The notes: generated by a model from the letters alone, not told the origin. DNA of 64,000 nucleotides from Platynereis dumerilii (GCA_026936325.1 JAPTHN010000030.1:2046001-2110000), one strand, 5' to 3'; shown: positions 38,801 through 49,975, counted from the stretch's first letter. Made by a program: numbers and translations.

Positions 38801-41800
38801 AGACACCAATCTTGCAGGAAACTTTTACAACCTAATTTTGGCAAATTAAGGGACCAGAATTATAGTTGACTACATGTTTTTTGTATGTTTAGTGAAGGGT
38901 TCAGATCCAGGCCAATGACAAACTTTCGGAATCAACAAAAATAAACTACTCATTTTCACTTGAATGTAGCAGCATTGCTTTTTAGCAGCGCAACTGCTCT
39001 TACCCCAAGAAATTTTCTAAACACTCTGACCATACAGAATCTTGTCCTCTTTCACCAATCTCATTCAAACTTTCCATACTTTCTCAGTAGCTATTTTAAA
39101 TTCGACCAATTAATTTTGGTGCCCTTCTGTGATTAAAAATTTAATAAAGAAAATAAATAAGCTGGCTATTTAAGGTCAAGGGTCAGTCACGCTACCACGC
39201 CATTTCTAAATGTCAAGGAACCTCATGTTTTTTTGTGTGAGTCATTCCATGCCAATTCATCCGAAATCCAGATATTTTCCAGTATGACCATCTCAGATTT
39301 TTATTTAAAAAATCACATAAGCACCTTGTACTTTTTCATGGAGATATGCCAAATATGAGGTCTGTGGTGCAAATGGTTAAGAAGTTATGACCAATTTCGT
39401 AAAAGGGTTTTGTGCTTTTTTTTGCTCGAAAATGTCAGATGTGCCGAGTACTGCTCTTATTTATAAGAGGTTCAGAACTTGTAGAGTAACACAAAATTCT
39501 TTTAGTGTGGGCCCAAGATTGTACATATCCATTATTCAGGGCGTAACAGTACAATGTAGTCCAAATGGGAGTCCAAAATGAAAAACGCCGAAAAAAAAAA
39601 AATCATGATTGTGAACACTTGCCCACATGGCCATTTTGCCCATACAAAACTCCAATTTTTCGGCGTTTTTCATTCTGGACTCCCATTTGGACTACTGCTA
39701 CACCTTGAATAATGGAGACATTTCAGTGAATTCTTTTTTTTGTACAATCTTGGGCCCTAACTGAAAGAATTTTGTGTTACTCTTCAAGTGCTAAACCTCT
39801 TCCCCAAGCTTACCAATTTTGGAAAAAAATCATTTACGCTGTTTGGAAAACCAAGTTTGGATTTTTTTTTCCAAACAACCAACCAAGGTCATTCACTTTT
39901 TTGCTAAAAAATAAAATCTACTATGTCATGAGATGGCATAGAAAAAAAGTCGACTTGATATCCCTATGCAGTCTAGAGTTGTGACGCTCCAAAGAGCAGA
40001 ACTCAGCACATCTGACATTTTCGAGCAAAAAAAAGCACAAGACCCTTTTTGCAAAATTGGTCATAACTTTTTAACTATTTGCACCACAAACCTCATATTT
40101 GGTATGTCTCCATGAAAGAGTTCAAGGTACTCATGTGATTTTTTAAATAAAAATCTGAGATGGTCATACTGGAGGCTCTGGGTGAGTTGGCATGGAATGA
40201 CTCGTGTTGTAGTGAAGCCAGGCACAGTGGCCGAATGCATAGAGTGGTTGCTCACCAATGGCACTTTTTCCATTGTGTCAACTCCTCTGGTAGAGTTAGG
40301 TAGGTAGGTCGGTACATAGATAGGTAGATCTATACTACTAGATAGGTAGATAGCCAGATAGGCCGATAGATAGGCAAATAGTCTGAAGCCAATGTTGTAA
40401 TGTTGATTAGTCAGTGATAATGCCTAGGCCTCATCCCTGAACAAATTTTCATGCCTGCGCTGCTTAAAGTGCTTGCACGTTATTTTTAAAGAATATTGTT
40501 GAACTTTTGATCATTTATATTGGATTTAGTTCAGAATTATCTATGTATAGCGTAATTAGCAGAAAAATAATATTTTTAATCCTTTGGCGTCACTTATCAT
40601 ATTTTTTTAAATCTGCAAATTTTATGTGTAATTGAGTTCAGATTTTTCTCAAATTTTTTTTTGCATGTAAAATATATTTTCTTATGTTCGTTCCCAAGTA
40701 ATAATCACCTAAACATGACAGGAAGTATTATTCTATAGAAATAGAGGACTGTCCCGATTTACCCCAAAGTAAGGGGTGAATTGGGAGAGTGGTTTTTCCT
40801 GAATAAATCATTAAAATTAAAAATACCTTTAAATGCTCCTAGGGATAGTTGGACCTTGGGTTTGGACATAATTAGGCACCATATTTTGATTTATAAGTGA
40901 TTTGTGACTGTGCTATGATAGAAAAACCCTCAATTCTGTCCCAATTCACCCCATATTATGGTACTATAAAAGAGAAAATATTTTTCATTGCAGAAAATTA
41001 TCAAAATAAGTGAGATGTACAAGGTCAACTATTGCATTTGCACCATATCATGGTATTATTTGCAAAATGGCTCTTCTTCTGCAATCTCAAAATTTGAATT
41101 TCTTACACTTGTATTGTCATATTGGATATCAATGCATGTGATTCTAGTATATTCATGGCAACACAGTTGCAAAAACAAACCAAGGAGTGAAAATGAATCA
41201 CAATGAAAATATTTTTAAGTAGGCTCCAGATAGGTTTGAGTGGCTAATTGACCTAACCACATTAAATCGCTGTCAAATCGGCATGGTCCATTGCCAATGC
41301 TTGGCTATCGACTGATGGTAAAAACATTTCGTCAGAGGACTGAGAGGAGCTATGCATAAACAGTGACGTATCTAGAAAATGCCTGACGAGCGTAACGTGC
41401 GGTGAATATGTAGATATTTGCGGCTTTTCCTATCTTTTCTATGTCAATTTTGGGCTTGAGGGTTGCCAACCCCTCAAATGTCAGTGAGAATACATTTATA
41501 AGGATTTTTTTAAAATTGGACATTATTACTTATTCCATATGATGGAGATGTGCTTCTAGTTGTAGTCGTCGACATAATCGTGGTCGTCGACACATTTGTG
41601 GTCGAGGACAAGGGTGTCGTGGATTTATCATAGTAGCATTCTTGTTCATCAACGCAATTTCCTGCACAGTCACATGTTCTGTCACAGACTAAGACAGGAT
41701 TAATGCAGTCGCCGTCTCCACAGGAGAAACTGCGAAAGCAGCCTGAAAAAAAAAAAAGACCGGTAAGTTGCACTTCCAAAAACAAGACAGCAAGATGGAG

Positions 41801-44800
41801 AGTAAGTTTAGCTCCAAACTAATAAGCTTGGAAAAATAATACAACTAAAACAGAGAGGGGAGTACATTTTGTTCCAAGCTTTTGTTTCGAAATTAAGCTT
41901 CCAAAATAATAAACCGAGACAGAAAGTAAGTTTTAATTCGGGCTAAGCTTCCGAAAATGATACAAGACACAAAATGAGTTTTTATCATAGCTGGGATTCC
42001 AAAAAATGATACAAGATAAACATTAAGTTTTAATACAAGCTAGGATTCCGGAAATTATACAAGATGGACGGTAAGTTTTAATACAAGCTAGGATTCCAAA
42101 AATAATACAAGACGGAGAATTAGTTTTGATTCAAGATAAGATTTCACAAATTATTCAAGACAGAGAATAAGTTTTGATTCAAGATACGATTTCACAAATA
42201 TTTCAAGACAGGGAGTGAGTTTTGATTCAAGATAAGATTTCACAAATAATTCAAGACAGAGAGTAACTTTTGATTTAAGATAAGATTTCACAAATAATTC
42301 AAGACAGAGAATAAGTTTTGATTCAAGATAAGATTTCACAAATAATTCAAGACAGGGAGTGAGTTTTGATTAAAGCTGGGATTCCAAAAATAATACAACA
42401 AAATGGAGAGTAAATTTTGATTCAAGCTAAGATTTCACAAATAAATCAAGACAGAAAATAAGTTGTGATTAAAGCTAGGATTCCAAAAATAATACAAGAC
42501 AGAGAGTAACTTTGATTAAAGCTAGGATTCCAAATCCGATACAAGATAAAAATTAAATTTTAATACAAGCTAGGATCCCAAAAATTATACAAGATAGATA
42601 TTAAGTTTTAATTCAAGCTAAGCTTCCAAAAATAACACACGCTAGAGAGTAAGTTTTTATTCAGGCTAAGCTTTCGAAAACAATAACACAAGACAGGGAG
42701 TAAGTTTAGATTCAAGCTTAGCATCCAAAAATAAAACATGCCATAGAGTAAGTTTTGATTCAGGCTAAGCTTTCGAAAACAATAACACAAGACAGGGAGT
42801 AAGCTTAGATTCAAGCTAAGCTTCCAAAAATAACACACGTTAGAAAGTAAGTTTTGATTCAGGCTAAGCTTTCAAAAACAATAACACAAGACAGGGAGTA
42901 AGTTTTGATTCAAACTAAGCTTCCAAAAATAACACACACCAGAGAGTAAGTTTTGATTCAGGCAAAGCTTTCAAAAACAATAACACAAGACAGAGAGTAA
43001 TTTTGATTCAAGCTAAGCTTCCAAAAATTACACACGCCAGAGAGTAACTTTTGCTTCAGGCTTAGCTTCCGAAAATAACACACGCCAGAGAGTAAGTTTT
43101 GATTCAAACTTAGCTTCCAAAAATAATACGAGACAGAGAGTGCGTTTTGCTTCTTGTAACACAAATTGCTCACAAAGTGGAGAGGAAATTTCGTTGTAAT
43201 TGGCCAAGACGCTTGTGACATAATGAATATGCCGTTTTTGGGTAAGGCATATAAAAATAAATAAAGGAATTGAACTGTGACGTCACCTGCACAAGATCGT
43301 TCGTCCGAATTGTCCAAACAATCATCATCACCATCACAAACATAAGATGTTCTCGTGCAGCGGTTGTTGGAACAGCAGAACTCCCATGTAGTATCCTTAC
43401 ATGCTGCAAATTAAATAACAGTCTTATTTTAGGAAGTGGCATACATGAAGCTATATGTTACCCTCCCCTCTAAAATATTTCAGTGTCCCCAACCCACGCG
43501 CGTGCATACCAATAATACCCTGTAAGACACTACAAGCGTATGCAATTCGAATTTGTAGATTGCAGAAGCAGGGTCATTTTGCAAATAACATGCAGCAATG
43601 GTGCAAATACAATCTATAGTTTACCTTGTACATCTCACTTATTTTGTTAATGTTGTGGCATGCAAATCATTTTTCCACTTTATAGTATTTGCATATTTTG
43701 AAGATATACATAACTAGTGTGAGCCTACTCCAAAATCACATGACAAATTCTAGTTTTAAAACATGCATCAAAAGAAGTGATCACAAACTGTTATACATTG
43801 TTTGTTAGTATTTATGCTCTCAGGACCCCCAAAGATATTTTTCTTTAAGAACCAATGGCAGGGGAGTGGTCCTGGAAAAAAAAACCCAGTTACTAAATGT
43901 GTACTACGATTATAGGCATGCCTTAAAATGGTTGAAAAGCAATCTCTATTTTGTTTATTTAACTTGTGCTGTTGTGAGAATGACTTTAGCATCATGAACT
44001 TTCAAAATTATGTTTTGTATATACTATATGCAATGAGGAGACAACCATTTAATAATCCTGGGGGGAGGGGATTGGAGTTTTTCTTAGCGGGTAATTATTT
44101 ATACGATGGTGAAGGCAAGAGTAATTATTTATTTTGGCTGTCATCCCCAAACATTCCTATTTAAATCAAGCAAAAAATCATTTAGAATTTCCCGCACCAG
44201 AAATTATTTATTTCAAGATTGCCCAAAAAGAATTTATTTATTTCACCAAAACTAAGCAAAAAATATATCAATTTTTTTTAAACTCCAACTCTCTTGTGAT
44301 CATTTATATGCCACCTGGATGTCAAAAATTTTTCGGTACTCTGAAGATCAAGACTATCACAAATACAGTTACAATATCATAAAACAGAATAATTAAAGTC
44401 TAATCAGCATGAAATTACTGCTGATGGTTTAAACTATTTTCTGCTTTCCCACGCAATGGGCTTTTTGAAAATATTGTATTTTCGTTACATAAAACAGGTT
44501 TAAAACACTCCAAATAATTTCAGAGCATCTGAAACCCTTTAATTTGGCTTATGGGCGGCCCCCCAGACTCCCAGCCTCCAAAGGCCTTTCGGGCCTTACT
44601 GCTAATAGGCCGAGATTTGTTATGCAACAACTATGTCTCATTTCGCAATGTTGATAAACTGTGCGATTAAATTGTCATGCAAGAGATTCGCCTAAAAATG
44701 GTTGTTTAAAGGATAAATTAATATTTTTGGCAAAAATACAGGAACATTTTTATTATCTATTTATCACCCCTTTCTGTGATAACTTAATTGCACCACTTGA

Positions 44801-45028
44801 TATCGCGAAATGATAAATTTGTGTTCAATCATGTAGCCGTAATTTGGAGGGGCCGTAATCCCCTCAACCTCCCCTTTTTTCGACCACTGGTTTTACTATC
44901 ATATTACATAAACTTCAGTGATATTGCAGTAAATGAATATTGTACTACTCACGTGATTCCGCATAAAGAGTTGGACTGATGAAAACCAAAATTGTTACAT
45001 AAACACAATAGTACCTAGATCGCAACAT
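32294..45028 (-). CDS. LDLRAD/PMEPA1-like type I membrane protein with PPxY tail, 4 exons
   Basis: Gene model joining 45028-44953, 43403-43287, 41742-41530 and 32844-32294. Every junction is phase 1, every intron is GT-AG, and the joined frame is 318 residues ending in TAG. Order: signal peptide (1-23), LDLa module 1 (Cys27-Cys63), a second Cys-rich LDLa-like module (66-100), a Thr/Ser-rich stalk (104-132) with a possible N-glycosylation site (Asn114), a membrane span (about 137-157) followed by Lys-Arg, and a Pro-rich cytoplasmic tail with PPTY (242-245), PPAY (280-283) and PPNY (301-304). PPxY motifs bind WW domains of NEDD4-family ubiquitin ligases. The order LDLa - membrane span - PPxY is that of vertebrate LDLRAD3, LDLRAD4 and PMEPA1, adaptors that send receptors for ubiquitin-dependent turnover. 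Orthology to any one of them is not claimed. The 8.7-kb third intron is full of mobile elements. UTR ends and polyadenylation site are not resolved. Confidence 0.82.
34142..34625. mobile_element. 484-bp element with ~58-bp inverted arms
   Basis: TTTAGAGGTGGCACAAAGCC in the left arm pairs with GGCTTTGTGCCACCTCTAAA in the right arm; arms extend over TTTCAGCTAAATCGG against TGATTTTGCTGAAA. The interior is not palindromic. Confidence 0.75.
35822..35990 (-). repeat. tRNA-derived SINE, family 2, copy 1
   Basis: Minus strand: a tRNA-like head (TTGGTCTCGTGATAGC A-box-like, AGGGTTCGCATC B-box-like) followed by a body containing GATGATTGGGGCTTTATGTC on the plus strand. The same head-body order is at 49798-49975, and a body-only relative at 60111-60260. 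Confidence 0.65.
36443..38291 (-). pseudogene. Three exon-like pieces of an unidentified decayed gene
   Basis: Three minus-strand segments have good splice borders: 38291-38162 (ATG start, donor TTG|GTAAAT), 36868-36761 (acceptor TTTCTGTTTCAG, donor AAG|GTACGTAAGT) and 36519-36443 (acceptor CTATTTCAG, donor GAG|GTGAGT). Protein-like stretches such as [32 protein letters not shown] and [20 protein letters not shown] link in phase across the last junction. The coding frame shifts inside pieces 1 and 2, and piece 3 ends in a stop just before its donor. I do not recognise the protein. It lies inside the LDLa gene's third intron, on the same strand. It could be a pseudogene, a non-coding gene derived from one, or cargo of the surrounding TIR element. 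Confidence 0.4.
36931..37134. mobile_element. Palindromic MITE (GGGTAAAGTTGGCAATCCGG family), copy 2
   Basis: TACCGTAAAAACGGTAAAG at the left pairs with CTTTATCCCGTTTTACTGTA at the right end; the inner AAGTTGGTAATCC and GGATTGCCAACTT also pair. Diverged from copy 1 at 26870. It separates pieces 1 and 2 of the decayed exons. Confidence 0.85.
39239..40203. mobile_element. 965-bp giant foldback element
   Basis: The ends GAGTCATTCCATGCCAA and TTGGCATGGAATGACTC are inverse, and homology continues inward. 39239-39450 pairs with about 39995-40203, and 39455-39600 pairs with about 39655-39800, with the turn near 39630. About 190 non-pairing bases (39805-39990) sit in the right arm. A similar terminal sequence starts at 54966. 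Confidence 0.88.
40295..40380. repeat. Degenerate TAGG/GATA microsatellite
   Basis: Short run of TAGG, TAGA and GATAGG units just beyond the foldback. Confidence 0.8.
41530..41742 (-). CDS. Exon 3: second LDLa-like module and Thr/Ser stalk
   Basis: A long T tract and CAG acceptor precede GCTGCTTTCGC. The module has eight cysteines (residues 66-100) with the [10 protein letters not shown] core. Its calcium box is degenerate (DRTCDC..CVDEQEC in place of DGxDDCxDxSDE), so calcium binding is doubtful. The stalk is rich in Thr and Ser and likely O-glycosylated. The donor is ATAA|GTAATA; read-through without splicing would stop seven codons later at 41510. Confidence 0.8.
41800..43150. repeat. 48-bp minisatellite in intron 2
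   Basis: About 27 imperfect units of the pattern AGTAAGTTTTGATTCAAGC ... TTCCAAAAATAATACAAGACAGAG fill nearly the whole intron between the two LDLa exons. The unit is 16 codons long, so open minus-strand frames show a repeating [10 protein letters not shown] pattern. I regard these as shadows. Confidence 0.93.
43287..43403 (-). CDS. Exon 2: canonical LDLa module
   Basis: The acceptor TTTAATTTGCAG and donor GCAG|GTGACG bound a 117-base phase 1-1 exon that encodes exactly one LDLa domain: six framework cysteines plus one extra (CC at 35-36), and the calcium box [16 protein letters not shown]. Confidence 0.9.
43404..44952. other. Intron 1 of the LDLa gene
   Basis: AT-rich and unique as far as I can see. 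A GC-rich patch near 44565-44620 (GGGCGGCCCCCCAG) and another near 44850 stand out but match nothing I recognise. Confidence 0.5.
44953..45028 (-). CDS. Exon 1: signal peptide
   Basis: The ATG at 45028 opens [16 protein letters not shown], a basic start and hydrophobic core, ending ...PTLYA|ES with a plausible cleavage after Ala23. The donor CAC|GTGAGT is strong and phase 1, matching exon 2. Confidence 0.75.
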
Positions 45029-45586
45029 TCTTTTTGTCCTTTTGTGATATACAGAGAGAGCTGCATTATTTTAAGTTCTAAAAGTTTCTTACATTGCTGA
45101 TAAGAAAGTGATGACAAAAAAATGTAATACTGTTATCATAAAGGGCAGAAACTAAGAACGCATCTATTGAGTCACCGATAGTCGGTCATATAATGATATT
45201 TTGTCACCCATCTACTTTTTTTACTGCTATATGCTGATTTTTGAGTAAGTTTATCAAAATCATCTATAGAAAACTGATAATAACCTTGTAGTATTGATTT
45301 ATATAACAGAGTGATCAGAGTCACACAGTGACTCACCCAGGTACTAAAGATAACGTTCAATTATTTTTCCATCCGGCAAGACATATATATATTTGTAAAG
45401 TATTAACTCAGCAACATCAAAAGTACACTTATTGAAACACCTATAAAAGTAACTCATTACAGTTTACACAGATGTGAAACTTAACACTGATGTCAGCTCT
45501 TTCGAGAGTCCAGCAAAATCCCTAAAGAAAGAATGTGAAATAGCTTGATAAGGCCAGTTTCAGGGCAACATGTCCAAAAACCAATA

Positions 45587-45681
45587 CAGTGGCCCAGCGT
45601 GGTCCCAACTACAGATCGCACTCCCAAGAAAGACACCTTTATGACCGCAGAACGGGCGGTCTTATAACTCAAGGACAACAG
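45587..45681. mobile_element. Short GTGGTCCC-family MITE
   Basis: CAGTGGCCCAGCGTGGTCCC at the left and GGTCTTATAACTCAAGGACA at the right resemble the ends of 31548-31707. TA on both sides; internally deleted to 95 bp. Confidence 0.6.
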
Positions 45682-45819
45682 TATGATGACGAATGCAAAT
45701 TGGCCAAAATCAATTTCACGTAAACTCCATCACTGTTCAATATTTGGAGTGTGAAAATAATGAAAGTTTTCACCATGGTTACTTATAAAAAGCGTACATG
45801 GTATACTGCTACAAAACAA

Positions 45820-45875
45820 AGCCTTCAGCAGAGCAGGCGGGAACCTTAACCACTCTGCCACCAAGTTTCCTGGTT
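45820..45875 (-). repeat. tRNA-like fragment, probable SINE remnant
   Basis: Minus strand reads GGTGGCAGAGTGGTTAAGG, a class II tRNA-like A box, but no B box follows, so it is not a tRNA gene. Confidence 0.45.
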
Positions 45876-46069
45876 TGAGAATCTCTGTTTCAATGCTGTC
45901 TCAAGAAGCAGCAGACTTCGTCTAACTATAACTTGCCAACCATGTATATAAACTTGAGTGTAGGGGAGGTGTGCTTCAATATGGTAAACTTTTGAAAATT
46001 AGTCTTCGTAATGGCTGTATTAGATACGGACTCAAGTTGGGCCAATTTGATGTGCTACCCCTATGTAAG

Positions 46070-46620
46070 TAGCATGCTTCAAAACTGCTATTAAGTATCC
46101 AGACTGACTAAGGGCCAATTACCCACATGTTAAGTTCAGTGTCTGCAGACCCTTTATGACACAGCATAGGATCATTAATGGTTTACCTGAAACAGCAAAT
46201 AGCCTCATCAGCATTCATGAGTGTCAAGCTCAAGTTCTAAAAGCTAAGGTTCTAAAAAGACACCATAAGTGGGGTTATTTTTCCTAATAGGCATTGTTTT
46301 TAAGGCAAGCTGGAAATTGTTTGGATCATCCAATGTCCACTCAGCAGAACATTTGGAAGACAACTCCTGCAAGCTATCAAACTTATTTCAGTCTGGTCAT
46401 TGTGGTTGTATGATTTTAGGATTTCCATTCACTTTGTGGGAGTAGACAAGGACAGATAAAGACAGACTGAGCGGTGCAAGTGTTTTGAGACATCACATAG
46501 ATGTAGATCTAGAACCCACGCAGACGTTTTACCATAAAATAAAGTCAATATCATCGAAGAAGAACATATATGATAAACCTCATTTACATAAAGAATTTAA
46601 ATGAAACAGAACAGTCCAAA
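46070..46620 (+). repeat. Block C, copy 3
   Basis: Matches 15590-15800, 24530-24710 and 30245-30320 in order (AAGTTCAGTGTCTGCAGACC; GATTTTAGGATTTCCATTC). Confidence 0.75.
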
Positions 46621-46681
46621 GAACCTAAATTCAAATCAATAATTCCATTGATCACTGGGATTCGGATCATGTTGGACTGAC

Positions 46682-46735
46682 CTTGACAAGCAGTGGTAGG
46701 GTGGATTTTTTTCAACTCATCCGATGAAGTTAAAT
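46682..46735 (-). CDS. Possible 54-bp phase 1-1 exon
   Basis: The acceptor TTTGCTTTTTCAG and donor AAG|GTCAGT bound a short open segment encoding LTSSDELKKIHPTTACQ in phase 1. It lies on the strand and in the phase needed to follow the signal-peptide-like exon at 54713-54809. No other support; it may be chance. Confidence 0.2.
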
Positions 46736-47362
46736 CTGAAAAAGCAAATTGTGTGAACTTTAAAAATAATGTTGTATGTTAACATACTGTCCAAAACATG
46801 GTGGTGGACCATTTGATCTGGTGAGCTGACTGAAATACATTGTTCTAAAATCATAGAGGATGTTGATTAAGGATTGGCATTTTTGAAGGAAGGTGGCAAA
46901 TACTTTAATGAAGTTAATCTGCAGAATTTTTCTGGTGCACTCCTGCAAGGGAAGCTGTCAAAAGGTATTTTCCCAATAATAACCGTAAAAAAAATAACAG
47001 AGAATCTGAGAGAGCATTTTCGAATTTTCCGATATATACTTTTCTTCCTAATTGACCCCTACTTATTCACAACAAAAAAACTGCTTCATGGTACTCTACT
47101 TCATTGCACAATACGTTTACAGACATTTTTTAAAACCAAATTTCTAGGGCCATTCAAAAAAGGGAATTGACTGTGAACCTGAGCTGAGCTTATATGTCTT
47201 GTTATATTACCGCCTACCTTCCTCTGTATTAATGCCGGAGTGTAAAACGTGAAAATGATTATCTTTTTGAATAGAAAATGGAGCTTAAATGATTATCCAA
47301 CTTTCCACATTGTGTGGGTGCCCACAAAGTAACTTGAACAATCCTCGCATCATAGCATGCGA

Positions 47363-48360
47363 GGGAGTTGCTAAAAAGCGGGCTGGAAGAAAGCGGGTAG
47401 CGGGTAGCGGGTAGATTCAAATACAACACAGAAGCTACTTGATACTACTCCATCCGCTACCCCTCGGTCGTAGCTTCTTCCGCTACCTTTCCCCGCTCTC
47501 TCTGTTATAAATTGACAACCACTCCATGTACAGGAATGGCAGACCCCATTTTGGAAATCTCAGAAGATAATCTATCGATTTGGATGTTTAAAATTATACC
47601 AATCACAGTCTTTCCCTTGAAAATATGAATTTATTCACTAAGTTACTTCAAATTATTTTTCAAAAAGTGGAAAAAAATGACAACTTAGACATCAGATTTG
47701 ACTAATTTCCTCTCAGTTGATATTGAGGAATCTGGATATATATACCATCTGGTGAATGTCCTCATCAGCAACCTATAAATTGTATTTGTACAAAAGTGTT
47801 CCAAAGGTATCTTAAATTAATGTTTTTATGAAACTCTCACCAATGCCATCATGCACAAACGTAAAGTTCTGCATTTCTTTCTTTTGATTAACAGCTTTTT
47901 TTTCTCTATTGACAGCAGTAGGTTGAAAGAGCTGAGAAAATGTGAAAGCCATGTTTTTTTTTGTGCATGTTAAAAAACACTACATGATGCATTGGGGCCT
48001 ACTAATTTGTACAAGGCCTTTTCTGCCCTAGATTGGTATTGAAATTGATGGCATTGGCAATTGAAGTCAACCACAAAGAAGATAGACTCACATCAATTAG
48101 CAGTATAAGTGCAATCCGCTTGCAAAAGCCTGTCTTTTTTAAATTAGCAAAAGTCCTGAAGCAAATTGCTTGATTATCAGCTGATTGCAAGTAGCGGAGG
48201 TAGAGGGGTAAAATAGGAGCGGGCAGACAGGTATGTTGTACCACTGTCAATTGAATAGCCCTCTGTTTGCTCAGGTTGCTTCCTATTGTTCCCTGTGCTT
48301 ATTATGTATACACCCGCTACCCGCTACCCGCCTTTTTCAACCCGCTTTTTAGCAAGTCCC
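47363..48360. mobile_element. 998-bp MULE-like foldback element with GCGGGTA tracts
   Basis: GGGAGTTGCTAAAAAGCGGG at the left and CCCGCTTTTTAGCAAGTCCC at the right are inverse. Next to each are tandem GCGGGTA (or TACCCGC) units. AGCATGCGA lies on both sides, a 9-bp duplication as made by Mutator-like elements. No transposase inside. Confidence 0.8.
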
Positions 48361-48691
48361 AGCATGCGAGGGCTTGGACGGGACCCTACTGAAAATCGTG
48401 GAGCTCATAGTTCAGACATGTTTTGTGCCAATTGAAAGCTTACCAGCATTGTTCACACTCAGTGGTGTTGAAGTCCATAAGGTTAGGTGTACATTCGCAT
48501 CAAGTTCCGAATTTTAGAGCCATTATACACTTTATTAGCCCACATTTCCACTCGAGAAACGCAATTCACCAACACAGCATGTTGACAAGACTGGTAGTAG
48601 TAGTTGTTGTTTTCTGTTTTCCCTGGACTCCAATGGAGGGAGGGAGGGAGGGCACTTGAAAGACTGGCCCTTGTCTGCAGTTGGTGCAGGG

Positions 48692-49037
48692 CAGTGGCAT
48701 ATTCAGAGGGGCAGGGGGGGAACTGCCCCCCTCTGTAGCCATCCTTGCCCCTCCCTCTTGCCCCCCTGTGAGTATTGAGAGTATTTAGCAATTCTTATAT
48801 TCTTGATGCTTTCCAACACTGTAAACGTATACTGCATTATTCTGTTTTCTCTCTCATTCTGATATATGTACTTCACATGTACTGCTTCCATTATAGCTAG
48901 TATTTCGTCTAGTATACCTTTCCGCACACAGGTAAAAATTTCTCGCTCGCTCCAGTTGGCACGAATGCCCCCCCCCCCAGAAAGACCACTTGCCCCCCTC
49001 TTGCCCCCCTCTGGAAAAAAACCTGGTTATGTCACTG
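48692..49037. mobile_element. hAT-like MITE
   Basis: Starts CAGTGGCATATTCAGAGGGG and ends CTGGTTATGTCACTG, with flanks GTGCAGGG and CTGCCGGA (5 of 8). A lone right end of the same kind (GGCTACGCCCCTG) is at 49588-49600. Confidence 0.6.
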
Positions 49038-49797
49038 CTGCCGGAGCGTACCAGAAACCAGGTAAAGGGGAGGGGGTTTGTTCCCCATTATGGTTTGTTT
49101 GGAGAATTTAAGGATTCAAAAATAGTGTCTCAGAAGGAAGTAAATTAAATGTGAAAGACAATTATTTTAAATAAAAGTTGTGTTTCCAACGAACAATTGA
49201 CAGGCCCCGCAAGTCTTGATTTTGCATATATAGGACATCAAAGCCAACCAGCAGACATTTGAGTTGCTATGGCTCCCTAGGTATGGCTCACCTGCTAAGA
49301 TAAACTAAATTACACTTAAATTGCAACATATTGCATTTAAGAATAGGTCAGATCTAAATGGAACGAGTCAATGAAAATTTTTGTAAATCCCAGTTAAGTC
49401 TGATGTCAAATCCCCTGGAAGAAACTGTGACGAAAATATTTGTCTCTGAACCCCCAGAATTTTGAAATTATATTCTCGCAATCAACGTTGCATGCTTGTG
49501 GCACTTGTGAGGACTTTTAAAAATCTGGTAGGTGACTTAAGTTTTCGACCAAAGGGGGGGGGGGGTCTGACCCCTATATCCCCCCTTGGCTACGCCCCTG
49601 GTTGAAATCCAATAAATTACTAAAATTACAGACACATTTAGGATCATGCGGAGACCACAAAAGTTGCATTAATGGAACTTAATTACCACGTAGTCACAAA
49701 TATGCTAACTTTTCTGCCTGCACTACACATTGATTCGCCAAGCAATACATGGACATGATGGAGTACAGTTGCGCATGCAGTCCTGCTGATATGCATA

Positions 49798-49975
49798 GGA
49801 GGATGGATGGATGATTGGGTTTTACATCCTTTATTTATGCACATGGAAGGCTCAGTAATGAGGCAAAGAATGATTGAAACAGCCATCCAACAAGCCCCAG
49901 GTGAATCGGCAAGAGAAGGATTTGAATCTTGGACCCAGCAATTAGCAGCCCGGCACCACTAGACCAACTTAGGCA
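49798..49975 (-). repeat. tRNA-derived SINE, family 2, copy 2
   Basis: The minus-strand head TTGGTCTAGTGGTGCCGGGC and the B-box-like AAGATTCAAATCC are followed by the same body as 35822-35990 (GATGATTGGGTTTTACATCC on the plus strand). Confidence 0.7.

Larger units (their letters stand above)
33778..40965. mobile_element. Possible 7.2-kb TIR element (ATATGGGGTGAATNGGGACA ends)
   Basis: GTAATATGGGGTGAATAGGG near 33778 is matched in inverse by CCCAATTCACCCCATATTAT ending near 40961. Both ends carry a second GGGTGAAT...GGGA motif just inside. A single related end occurs at about 62113. These could be the two ends of one large element inside intron 3 or two independent small ones. No transposase was seen. 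Confidence 0.4.

Noticed and set aside
42151-43317. Minus-strand frames with repeating KLSLNQNLL
   Set aside because: Produced by the 48-bp minisatellite, whose unit is a multiple of three. Only the LDLa part of the last one belongs to an exon.
49541-49600. hAT right end GGCTACGCCCCTG
   Set aside because: No partner left end found, so it is not annotated as a full element.
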